A program made the translations under genes and the position numbers. From assembly GCA_035760665.1 (NCBI GenBank), contig DASTSN010000103.1:1-56419 (forward strand): DNA of 56,419 bases, given 5' to 3'. Numbering within the stretch: position 1 is the stretch's first letter; each line of letters starts with the position of its first letter. The DNA comes from DASTSN01 sp035760665. GTDB taxonomy: Bacteria; Bacteroidota; Bacteroidia; Chitinophagales; Chitinophagaceae. Below, in pieces: positions 18,217-26,298 of the stretch. The notes under the pieces are model-generated. The model was not told where the DNA came from, ran no database searches, and saw only the letters and a list, made by a program, of their open reading frames with translations.

Positions 18217-18768
18217 ATGATTGATCCCGGCCGCGGCATATTGCTCATTGCAGATCCTTTTTTAAAAGATCCGAATTTTCTGCGAACAGTTGTTTTTTTA
18301 TGTGATCACCAGCAGGAAGGTAGTTTTGGTTTTGTGCTAAACCGAAAATATGAAAACACCATGGACGAGCTGATTCCTGAAATGGAGGGTCACAAAATCC
18401 CTGTTTATTATGGTGGCCCCGTGCAGGCAGATACCATTCATTTTCTTCATCAATATCCCGAGCAAATCCCCGGCGGTGTTGAAATCATAAAAGGGGTTTA
18501 CTGGGGGGGAGATTTTGACAAAGTCGTCGACCTGATCAGCAGCAACAAGCTTGATCAAAACAAAATCAGGTTTTACATTGGTTACTCGGGCTGGGGTGCC
18601 GGTCAGTTGCAGGACGAACTAAAAGAAAAATCCTGGCTCACGGTAAAAGCTACCCGTAGTATTATTTTTCAACGCAATGATGCTGAAATCTGGAAGGAGG
18701 CTCTCAAGCTGCTGGGCGGTGATTATGAAATGATGATTAATTTCCCCATTGATCCGCAGCTCAATTAA
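18217..18768 (+). CDS. YqgE/AlgH family protein
   Basis: Member of the DUF179 family (E. coli YqgE, Pseudomonas AlgH); structures are known but the molecular function is not established. 183 residues, usual size. N-terminal GILLIADPFLKDPNFLRTVV and the central GGPVQADTIHFLH are family signatures, as is YIGYSGWGAGQLQDEL (about 121-136). It stands alone, divergent from the histidine kinase gene, with 224 bases between them and 89 bases before the next gene on the same strand. Confidence 0.92.
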   Translation: MIDPGRGILLIADPFLKDPNFLRTVVFLCDHQQEGSFGFVLNRKYENTMDELIPEMEGHKIPVYYGGPVQADTIHFLHQYPEQIPGGVEIIKGVYWGGDFDKVVDLISSNKLDQNKIRFYIGYSGWGAGQLQDELKEKSWLTVKATRSIIFQRNDAEIWKEALKLLGGDYEMMINFPIDPQLN

Positions 18769-18857
18769 TTCCGGTATTCTTCATTTTTCTTTCGCCTGTT
18801 TCAGGATTTGCTCCTATATTTAGGGGCATCCCAAACTCACCAATTATATTTCGCCAC

Positions 18858-21800
18858 ATGAAAAAAATCATTCCATTTTTTTTGGTTCTTGCTATTGCAG
18901 CATTCGTTATCGCCTGCAGCCACAAAAGAAGTGGCCCGCCCCGGGTGCTGATCTTTACAAAGACAACCGGCTTTCGGCATGCTTCGATACCAAAAGGTAT
19001 TGCCGCTATTCAAAAACTTGGTCAGGAAAATGGCTTTGTTGTTGACAGCACGGAAGATGCCGGCATGTTTAACGATGATTCATTAAAAAAATATTCAGCT
19101 GTCATTTTTCTCAACACCACCGGCGATGTACTTGACTATCGCCAGGAAGCTGCCTTTGAAAGATACATCCAGGCTGGCGGTGGTTTTGTAGGTGTACACG
19201 CTGCTACCGATACTGAATACGACTGGGGTTGGTACGGCCGGCTTGTTGGGGGGTATTTCAATGGACATCCCCGCCCGCAGGAAGCGCGGTTTATTATCAA
19301 AGATAAAAACCATCCATCCACTAAATTTTTTACCGATACTGTGTGGAAACGAACAGATGAACTGTACAATTTTAAAAAACTGAACCCCGATGTGCATGTG
19401 CTGGTGACGATCGACGAATCGTCGTACGAGGGTGGCACCAACGGTGCCTTTCACCCCATGGCCTGGTACCACGATTATGACGGTGGCCGGGCTTTTTACA
19501 CCGAACTGGGACATACCGACGAGTCGTTCACGGAAGAAAACTACCTGAAGCACTTGCTGGGCGGTATAAAATATGCGATCGGTGATAATAAGGAACTTGA
19601 TTACGCAAAGGCACATACGCAAATGCCGCCGCTGGAAGAACGCTTCACCAAAGTATCGCTTGTGCAGGGGGCATTTTTTGAGCCTACCGAAATGACTATC
19701 CTGCCCAATTTTGACATCCTCGTTGCGCAGCGCCGGGGGGAATTACTGCTTTATAAAAATGATACAAAGAAAGTAAAGCAGGCCGGCTTCCTGAATGTGT
19801 ATTGGAAAACACATACGCCGGGGGTAAATGCCGAAGAAGGATTGCTGGGTTTATGCAAAGACCCCAGTTTTGCAAAGAATCACTGGATTTACGTTTACTA
19901 CAGCCCGGTGGACACATCGGTGAATCGTCTGTCAAGGTTCACCCTGGAAAAGGATACCATCGATGTGAAATCAGAAAAAGTCATCCTGGATGTTAAAGCA
20001 CAACGAGAAATCTGTTGTCATACCGGCGGATCCATTGCGTTTGGGCCTGACGGACTTCTGTATGTTTCTACCGGCGACAATTCCACACCGTTCGACGAAC
20101 CCGGTGTGAAATATGTCAACAGCGGTTTTGCCCCCCTGAATGATTTGCCGGATCATCAGCAATACGATGCCCGGAGGTCGGCTGGCAATACCAATGACCT
20201 GCGGGGTAAAATTTTACGTATCAGGGTTAAAGATGACGGTACTTACGAAATACCCGACGGCAATCTTTTCCCGAAAGGAACAGACAAAACGCGACCGGAA
20301 ATATATGTCATGGGCGACCGGAACCCATACCGTATTTCTGTGGACCAGAAAAACAGTTACTTATACTGGGGCGAAGTTGGCCCTGATGCTAATGCCGATA
20401 GCCTGGATACAAGAGGACCCCGCGGCTATGACGAAGTGAACCAGGCCCGCAAAGCCGGTAATTTTGGCTGGCCCTATTTTGTGGGTAATAATTATCCCTA
20501 TCGCGAGTACGATTATGCGACAGGCTCCAGCGGCCCGGCTTTTGACCCGGCACACCCGGTGAATAACTCCCGAAACAACACCGGGCTGCGGGATTTACCG
20601 CCTGCCCAGCCTGCTTTTATCTGGTATCCTTACGGGCCTTCTCCCGATTTCCCGGATGTAGGTGCTGGCGGCCGTACAGCCATGGCCGGACCTGTTTACT
20701 ACACAGATCTGTACCCGAAAGAAACCCGTTTGCCGGATTATTATAATGGCAAACTCATTATTTACGACTGGATCAGGGGATGGATCAAGGCTGTGACCAT
20801 GCTGCCCAATGGCGATTTTGATAAGCTGGAACCATTTATGGAGCATGTGAAACTGAATAACTGCATCGATATGGAGGTTGGTCCTGACGGGAGGCTTTAC
20901 CTGCTGGAATATGGCTCGGGCTGGTTCAGCAAAAATGCAGATGCCGGCTTGTCGCGTATCGATTACAACGGTGGGAACCTGGCGCCGCAAGTAACCTCAC
21001 TCGACGTGGATAAAACCTCAGGCGTTTTACCTTTTGCTATAAAAGCCAGTGTAGACGCACGTGACCTGGAAAATGATCCGCTTACCTATGTTTGGCACTT
21101 TGGTGATGGCACAACCAAAGAAACCACCACGCCTGCCATCAGTTATACCTATACAAAACCAGGTGATTACAACATCACAGTAGAGGTAAAAGACAGTAAA
21201 GGCGCTGCCAGCACCAGCAAGGGTGTAGCAGTATATGCCGGAAATGAACGTCCGGTTGTGAACATTGAAGTTTCCGGAAACAAATCTTTCTATCTCCCCG
21301 GCTACCCTGTCACCTATTCTGTGCAGGTAAGCGACAAAAATGATACTGCCCAGTTTGATCCGGCCAACCTTTATGTATCGGCTGATTACCTAGAGGGCTT
21401 TGATAAAGCTTCCATGCCCATGGGGCACCAGCAAGGGGCTGCTACCATCAGTGGCAGAAATATTATGCTTTCGCTGGATTGCAAAAGCTGTCACAAGGAA
21501 AACGAAAAATCTGTGGGTCCGGCATTTGTGCAAGTCGCACAGAAATATAAAAATGATCCCAACGCGGTTGGTTACCTGGTGAAGAAAATCAAAAATGGCG
21601 GAAGTGGAGTGTGGGGGGAAGTCGCCATGGCAGCTCACCCAACTTTATCGGAAACAGATCTGCAACAGGTGGTTCAGTGGGTACTTTCGCTGGCCAACAA
21701 AGCGCCGGTAAAAAAATCATTACCGCAATCCGGGTCCGTGATTCCCCCTGGTGATAAAAAGCCCAATACGGCTCTTATACTTTCGGCCAGCTATACCGAT

Positions 21801-22259
21801 AAAGGCGGAAATAATATTAAAGCGCTGACCGGCGAGGCATCAGTAGCGCTCCGCAGCAATTTCCTTTCATTTACCGGGAACGAAAAAGCCAATGCTTACA
21901 CAGTTGCCAATTTCAACGGAACAAATTATATGGTGATTCCTAACGCAGAAGGCTGGTTTGAAGTAGACAGCATTGATCTCACAGGCGTAAAGTCAATCAA
22001 CATCATTGGTGGCTGGCAGGAGGCCCCTGTTTACGGATATGACTTTGAAGTAAGAATGGATGCACCTACCGGAACATTGCTCGGTAACGGCAGCCTGCTG
22101 CCGCCGGTTAAAAAAGGAGCAGGCGGCGGCGCTGCACACATCAGCATCAGCCCGGTTACCGACAAGGCCTTTCATACTATTTTTATAGTTTCGAAACCCA
22201 AAGACAGCAGGGAGAAAGCGCAGGCAGGTATTGCTATGTTGCAATTTAATGCCCAGTAA
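18858..22259 (+). CDS. Large lipoprotein: ThuA + sugar-dehydrogenase-like propeller + PKD + cytochrome c + C-terminal carbohydrate-binding-like domain
   Basis: 1133-residue multi-domain envelope protein. A lipoprotein signal ends at C20 (lipobox VIAC). In order: ThuA-like domain, about 28-245 (GGFVGVHAATDTEYDWGWY); a beta-propeller of the PQQ-dependent glucose/sorbosone dehydrogenase type, about 255-700 (EGLLGLCKDPSFAKNHWIYVYY, CCHTGGSIAFGPDGLLYVSTGD region); PKD domain, about 705-795; a class I cytochrome c with C875-x-x-C878-H879; and a C-terminal beta-rich domain, about 955-1130, resembling CBM6-type modules. The arrangement suggests periplasmic or surface sugar oxidation with electrons leaving through the covalent haem, but the substrate is unknown. 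Such fusions are known from annotation in Bacteroidota; I know of no characterised activity. A hairpin terminator follows. Confidence 0.88.
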   Translation: MKKIIPFFLVLAIAAFVIACSHKRSGPPRVLIFTKTTGFRHASIPKGIAAIQKLGQENGFVVDSTEDAGMFNDDSLKKYSAVIFLNTTGDVLDYRQEAAFERYIQAGGGFVGVHAATDTEYDWGWYGRLVGGYFNGHPRPQEARFIIKDKNHPSTKFFTDTVWKRTDELYNFKKLNPDVHVLVTIDESSYEGGTNGAFHPMAWYHDYDGGRAFYTELGHTDESFTEENYLKHLLGGIKYAIGDNKELDYAKAHTQMPPLEERFTKVSLVQGAFFEPTEMTILPNFDILVAQRRGELLLYKNDTKKVKQAGFLNVYWKTHTPGVNAEEGLLGLCKDPSFAKNHWIYVYYSPVDTSVNRLSRFTLEKDTIDVKSEKVILDVKAQREICCHTGGSIAFGPDGLLYVSTGDNSTPFDEPGVKYVNSGFAPLNDLPDHQQYDARRSAGNTNDLRGKILRIRVKDDGTYEIPDGNLFPKGTDKTRPEIYVMGDRNPYRISVDQKNSYLYWGEVGPDANADSLDTRGPRGYDEVNQARKAGNFGWPYFVGNNYPYREYDYATGSSGPAFDPAHPVNNSRNNTGLRDLPPAQPAFIWYPYGPSPDFPDVGAGGRTAMAGPVYYTDLYPKETRLPDYYNGKLIIYDWIRGWIKAVTMLPNGDFDKLEPFMEHVKLNNCIDMEVGPDGRLYLLEYGSGWFSKNADAGLSRIDYNGGNLAPQVTSLDVDKTSGVLPFAIKASVDARDLENDPLTYVWHFGDGTTKETTTPAISYTYTKPGDYNITVEVKDSKGAASTSKGVAVYAGNERPVVNIEVSGNKSFYLPGYPVTYSVQVSDKNDTAQFDPANLYVSADYLEGFDKASMPMGHQQGAATISGRNIMLSLDCKSCHKENEKSVGPAFVQVAQKYKNDPNAVGYLVKKIKNGGSGVWGEVAMAAHPTLSETDLQQVVQWVLSLANKAPVKKSLPQSGSVIPPGDKKPNTALILSASYTDKGGNNIKALTGEASVALRSNFLSFTGNEKANAYTVANFNGTNYMVIPNAEGWFEVDSIDLTGVKSINIIGGWQEAPVYGYDFEVRMDAPTGTLLGNGSLLPPVKKGAGGGAAHISISPVTDKAFHTIFIVSKPKDSREKAQAGIAMLQFNAQ

Positions 22260-22279
22260 GAAATACTTGTATTTGCAAT

Positions 22280-22310
22280 AAAGCCGGATCGTTACAACAT
22301 CCGGCTTTTT
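22280..22310 (+). terminator. Rho-independent terminator after the ThuA fusion gene
   Basis: Ten-base perfect stem AAAGCCGGAT (22280-22289) with ATCCGGCTTT (22299-22308), nine-base loop, T run on the plus strand. It begins 21 bases after the stop codon and overlaps the 3' end of the convergent TMEM220-like gene; on the minus strand the T run is weaker. Confidence 0.8.
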
Positions 22311-22672
22311 CTTTTTACATAAATGAGGTCTAAAGCCAGCACCACGATCAAAATCAGCAACCCAAAAAATTCTCTTGATTCTTCAATCCAGGGTTTTTCG
22401 GCCTTCATCGTCTCAGCAATATTTTCGGCATGATGAATTTCAATCCAGTCGACCAGTCCATTTTTGTCAAAAATTTTATACACTGCATAAACTGTATAAA
22501 CAAGAATGCCCAGCCAATAGGCTTTGGGGTAATACCGGTGGCGAAACGCCAGCCAGCAAAGTACAGCACTGTATAAATAAATGGGCATCCATACATATGG
22601 ATCGGGATCGTTATACTGCAGTGCCGCAAATAAAATAAATACCAGGCAGAAAAAAAGGTTGAAAGCTTTCAT
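22292..22672 (-). CDS. TMEM220-like small membrane protein
   Basis: 126 residues from the ATG at 22672; an in-frame TTG at 22687 would add five. Four hydrophobic segments (about 3-20, 27-45, 52-68, 102-120). The stretch AALQYNDPDPYVWMPIYL resembles the conserved NDPD-W region of the transmembrane family 220 (TMEM220), which occurs in animals and in many bacteria and has no defined function. It converges with the ThuA fusion gene and shares its terminator region. No operon partner is visible. Confidence 0.75.
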   Translation of the reverse strand: MKAFNLFFCLVFILFAALQYNDPDPYVWMPIYLYSAVLCWLAFRHRYYPKAYWLGILVYTVYAVYKIFDKNGLVDWIEIHHAENIAETMKAEKPWIEESREFFGLLILIVVLALDLIYVKRKSRML

Positions 22673-22776
22673 GGTTTGAATGTACAAATACTTACTATTT
22701 CATAAAAATAGCTCAGCAAAACGGAGCCATTTTTCGGATATTTTTATACATAACCGTTTAGCCGTCTCTCGTTCTT

Positions 22777-23400
22777 TCAATTCCGCGTGGGAAAACTCAC
22801 CCCCACCCGTATTCCGAAATGGTTCAGGTTGTCGAGGCCATTATAATGAAAAGCGATAAAATTATACACGCCGCTAATCGTAACCCCGCTTTCACTTTCC
22901 TTACTAAAGGGGATATACACACCGATCTCCGGCTGTGCCTGGAATGAAAATTTATTTTTATCCCCGGTGCTGAACTCGCCAAGGTACTGCCTGTACAGCG
23001 CCATGTTGCCGCCGGCTGCCAGGCCTGCATACGGTTGCAGCTTTTTGCCGGTAACCAATTTATACGTTGCTTTAGCCATTAACGGCACGGTTTGTACAGA
23101 GTTACTGACCACCGCTGAAATGTCGCTGCCATCCGTGGTTTTATACACCTGCCGCGGATATTTCTGATAAAAATCCTGGAAACCGGTATTAAACCCTACC
23201 GACAGTTTATCATTAATGCCATAGAGAAGCGAGGCATCAAATCCCCGAAAAGAAGCATGACTGATAAACTGGTGAAAAGACCCGGAAGGAATTGCTGCTG
23301 AATATTGCAGGTTTAATTTTAATAAACCCTGCTGCGCATATAGTGGTAGCCTGGCAGTTGCCAGTAAGACTATCATCATAAAAAGTTTACCTGTTTTCAT
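22777..23400 (-). CDS. Outer-membrane beta-barrel protein
   Basis: 207 residues from an ATG. Cleavable signal peptide (about 1-22, ending LYAQ). The mature part alternates polar and hydrophobic residues in strands (DASLLYGINDKLSVGFNTGF, LQPYAGLAAGGNMALY, GVTISGVYNFIAFHY) and ends with GIRVGVSFPTRN, like small eight-stranded barrels of the OmpA/PorT-like superfamily. No specific family or substrate can be assigned. It is 25 bases downstream of the DUF4136 lipoprotein gene on the same strand, so the two probably form a transcription unit. Confidence 0.75.
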   Translation of the reverse strand: MKTGKLFMMIVLLATARLPLYAQQGLLKLNLQYSAAIPSGSFHQFISHASFRGFDASLLYGINDKLSVGFNTGFQDFYQKYPRQVYKTTDGSDISAVVSNSVQTVPLMAKATYKLVTGKKLQPYAGLAAGGNMALYRQYLGEFSTGDKNKFSFQAQPEIGVYIPFSKESESGVTISGVYNFIAFHYNGLDNLNHFGIRVGVSFPTRN

Positions 23401-23425
23401 ACCGTATCATTTTGAATTTTCCTTT

Positions 23426-24061
23426 CTAATTTGTTTTAATATATACCGATTGGTCAAACAAGGTTTTGACATGGTTGTCAATATTTGCGGGAACAAATAC
23501 CCCTTCACCCCTTACGAGGCCACTCCATAGGTATTTTAGTTCGTTATTACTGGCGGCATCTTTCAGGTCAAACATATCAACAGATAAGCCGCCTTCGCTG
23601 ATTGAATAAACTCCGTAGTAGGTGGGGAAATAATAATTATACCCCGGGTAACCCCAATAATAGGGATCCCAGTAACCATAATAATCACCCCAATAATCCG
23701 TATAACTTACCACGCCTGAGTAATTATTATAAATGCGACTCACGTTAATGGCCAGGTCGGGATTACTGCTTTTATCCACCAGGGTGTACCCGCGTTGCTG
23801 TATCGCAGTCTTTAAGGCAGTAATGAATTGCGCATCAAAAGCATTCAGATCCTTTTGAACCAGTTGGTTATTTTCAATAACGGCAACAGAATCCGCCACA
23901 CTGAATGTATGAAAGGCTGCAAAATTGACGGCACTGTCGTGATTCGTGATATAAATCCTGGTTTCAGCCTGTGTCAGGTGATTCACCGGCTCTTTGGTGC
24001 AACTAACCAACAGCATCGTGCTAAATAGGACGACTACTGACAATCCAACTATCTTTTTCAT
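23426..24061 (-). CDS. DUF4136-like lipoprotein
   Basis: 211 residues from the ATG at 24061 (a second ATG two codons upstream is possible). Type II signal with lipobox LLVSC near residue 21. The mature N-terminus (HDSAVNFAAFHTFSVADSVAVIE) and FITALKTAIQQRGYTLVDKSSNPDLAINVSRIYN match the DUF4136 pattern, in which an aged strand-helix unit precedes a Tyr/Gly/Trp-rich loop. Here that loop is strikingly aromatic (YWGDYYGYWDPYYWGYPG, about 123-140). Function is unknown. A short inverted repeat (ACAAACA/TGTTTGT, 24092-24112) lies upstream. Confidence 0.75.
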   Translation of the reverse strand: MKKIVGLSVVVLFSTMLLVSCTKEPVNHLTQAETRIYITNHDSAVNFAAFHTFSVADSVAVIENNQLVQKDLNAFDAQFITALKTAIQQRGYTLVDKSSNPDLAINVSRIYNNYSGVVSYTDYWGDYYGYWDPYYWGYPGYNYYFPTYYGVYSISEGGLSVDMFDLKDAASNNELKYLWSGLVRGEGVFVPANIDNHVKTLFDQSVYIKTN

Positions 24062-24162
24062 ACACATTATTTTTTGACATCTGATATTATCACAAACAAA
24101 ATGCCTGTTTGTTTTATAAAAATCCTAATTAACAAGTCAGCAGCAGAAATGAACGACAATAA

Positions 24163-24186
24163 AAAAGCCTCCTTGCGGAGGCTTTT
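24163..24186 (-). terminator. Rho-independent terminator of the atpD-atpC operon
   Basis: Perfect ten-base stem AAAAGCCTCC / GGAGGCTTTT with a four-base loop, followed on the minus strand by a T run. It starts 19 bases after the atpC stop, so it ends the ATP synthase transcript. Confidence 0.88.
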
Positions 24187-24205
24187 ATCTGTTAAAGCAT
24201 TGCTG

Positions 24206-24466
24206 TTATTTTTCCAGTTCTTTAGCACCTTCTACCAGCACTGTCACTTTGTTGTTGAGCACTTCCACAAAACCGCCCTGAATATCGTAGTGCACACTGT
24301 GTTGTTGTTTATCTTTCAGCACTTTTACCCTGCCGGCTTTTAACGCACTGACCAGCGGAGCGTGTTTATCCAGCACTTCAAAACTGCCGCTGACACCAGG
24401 CATTTGCACGCCGTACACTTCGCCGCTGAAGAGTTTTTTTTCCGGGGTAAGTATTTCGAGATTCAT
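24206..24466 (-). CDS. atpC: ATP synthase F1 epsilon subunit
   Basis: 86 residues from an ATG. Contains only the N-terminal beta-sandwich of epsilon (MNLEILTPEKKLFSGEVYGVQMPGVSGSFEVL); the C-terminal helical hairpin that inhibits ATPase activity in E. coli (139 aa) is almost absent, ending in a single short helix (NNKVTVLVEGAKELEK). This short form is common in Bacteroidota. It follows atpD by 107 bases and is followed by a strong terminator. The other ATP synthase genes are not in the window. Confidence 0.95.
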   Translation of the reverse strand: MNLEILTPEKKLFSGEVYGVQMPGVSGSFEVLDKHAPLVSALKAGRVKVLKDKQQHSVHYDIQGGFVEVLNNKVTVLVEGAKELEK

Positions 24467-24573
24467 ACGAATTTGAAAGTTTGTTGTTTTTGAGAATTAG
24501 AAAATCTGAAAGAGATATTAGCTGTAAAATAATTCAATACATCTCATCTATTTTTCAATTCTTCCCATGATCA

Positions 24574-26073
24574 TTATCCCTGAGCCTGTGCCAGCAGTTT
24601 TTTGCCTTTTTCAATTGCATCATCAATGGTACCTACCAGGTTGAAGGCTGCTTCAGGATATTCATCCACTTCACCATCCATAATCATATTAAACCCGCGG
24701 ATGGTTTCTTCAATCGGCACCAACACACCTTTAAGGCCGGTGAAGGCTTCTGCAACGTGGAAGGGTTGTGACAGGAATCGCTGCACTTTCCGTGCACGCT
24801 GTACGGTCATTTTATCTTCATCACTCAGCTCATCCATACCCAGGATAGCGATGATGTCCTGTAATTCTTTATAACGTTGTAAAATAAGTTTCACACGGTT
24901 GGCACAGTTGTAATGTGCTTCACCCACAATTTGCGGTGTAAGAATCCGCGACGTGGAATCGAGCGGATCCACAGCCGGGTAAATTCCAAGGTCAGCAATT
25001 TTACGGCTCAACACGGTTGTTGCATCCAGGTGGGCAAAAGTGGTGGCCGGGGCGGGATCGGTCAAGTCATCCGCCGGTACATATACCGCCTGTACCGAGG
25101 TGATGGAACCGTTTTTCGTAGAAGTAATCCGTTCCTGCATCAGGCCCATCTCTGTAGCCAGCGTAGGCTGGTAACCCACCGCAGAAGGCATACGACCCAG
25201 CAAGGCTGATACCTCGGAACCCGCCTGGGTAAAACGGAAGATATTATCGACGAAGAAAAGGATATCACGACCCTTACCCTGTCCGTCGCCATCGCGGTAG
25301 TATTCAGCTATGGTTAATCCTGAAAGGGCAACACGGGCACGGGCACCTGGCGGCTCATTCATTTGACCAAACACGAATGTGGCTTTTGAGTCGGCTAATT
25401 CTTTCATATCTACTTTGCTCAGATCCCAGCCGCCTTCTTCCATACTATGTTTGAAAGCATCGCCATATTTCATAATACCGGCTTCAATCATCTCACGCAT
25501 CAGGTCATTTCCTTCGCGGGTACGCTCACCCACACCGGCAAATACAGAAACGCCGGAATAGGCTTTGGCAATGTTATTAATCAATTCCTGGATCAATACA
25601 GTTTTGCCCACACCGGCACCGCCAAACAAACCAATTTTACCACCTTTTGCATAGGGTTCAATCAGGTCAATTACTTTGATACCGGTGAATAACACTTCTG
25701 CGGCGGTACTCAGGTTTTCAAATGTAGGCGGCTTGGCGTGAATGGGGCGTCCACCTTCTTTAGATACGGCAGGCAAGCCGTCAATCGGGTCGCCGGTCAC
25801 GTTAAACAGGCGTCCTTTGATGGCTTCACCAGTTGGCATGGCAATTGCCCGGCCGGTATCTGCCACTTCCATTCCGCGAACAAGCCCTTCGGTACCGTCC
25901 ATTGCAATACAACGAACACTGTCTTCGCCTAAATGCTGTTGCACTTCCAGTACCAGTGTTTCGCCATTTTGTCTTTTCAGTTCCAATGAATTGTAAATTT
26001 CCGGAAGCTTGCCTTCAAACTGCACGTCAATGACCGCTCCGATTACTTGTTTTATTTTGCCAACATTTGCCAT
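24574..26073 (-). CDS. atpD: ATP synthase F1 beta subunit
   Basis: Catalytic subunit of F1Fo ATP synthase. 499 residues from an ATG. Walker A GGAGVGKTVLIQEL (about 151-164), GERTREGNDL (about 190-199), Walker B region ILFFVDNIFRFTQAGSEVSALLGR (split here: DNIFRFTQAGSE and VSALLGRMPSAVGYQPT) and the signature PAPATTFAHLDATTVL near 340. Length is slightly above E. coli (460) because of extensions in surface loops. Pairing of atpD with atpC alone, apart from the a/c/b/delta/alpha/gamma genes, is the usual Bacteroidota arrangement. A near-perfect promoter lies 35-66 bases upstream. Confidence 0.98.
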   Translation of the reverse strand: MANVGKIKQVIGAVIDVQFEGKLPEIYNSLELKRQNGETLVLEVQQHLGEDSVRCIAMDGTEGLVRGMEVADTGRAIAMPTGEAIKGRLFNVTGDPIDGLPAVSKEGGRPIHAKPPTFENLSTAAEVLFTGIKVIDLIEPYAKGGKIGLFGGAGVGKTVLIQELINNIAKAYSGVSVFAGVGERTREGNDLMREMIEAGIMKYGDAFKHSMEEGGWDLSKVDMKELADSKATFVFGQMNEPPGARARVALSGLTIAEYYRDGDGQGKGRDILFFVDNIFRFTQAGSEVSALLGRMPSAVGYQPTLATEMGLMQERITSTKNGSITSVQAVYVPADDLTDPAPATTFAHLDATTVLSRKIADLGIYPAVDPLDSTSRILTPQIVGEAHYNCANRVKLILQRYKELQDIIAILGMDELSDEDKMTVQRARKVQRFLSQPFHVAEAFTGLKGVLVPIEETIRGFNMIMDGEVDEYPEAAFNLVGTIDDAIEKGKKLLAQAQG

Positions 26074-26107
26074 ATAAGGTATGTATTAGGATGTTATTTT
26101 CAGGCCG

Positions 26108-26139
26108 CAAAGGTAAGGGGGAACTGTATATCTGCCAAA
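26108..26139 (-). promoter_or_regulatory. Promoter of atpD-atpC (TTTG-N20-TACCTTTG)
   Basis: On the minus strand TTTG (26139-26136), a 20-base spacer and TACCTTTG (26115-26108) match the Bacteroidota housekeeping consensus TTTG / TAnnTTTG exactly. About 34 bases lie between the -7 element and the atpD ATG. This is the best promoter match in the window. Confidence 0.7.
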
Positions 26140-26298
26140 CTTCCCCACGCCTGAATCCGGCTTGAAAATCAAACTTTTTTTAAGGAGCATCAAATGGCTT
26201 TTTTACTGAAATTCGTTCAACACCCGGGACGGGTATTAACAAAGCTCAGTCCGGCATTTTTACAACCCTGGTTTTCGATTAAAAATGACCTTGTTACT

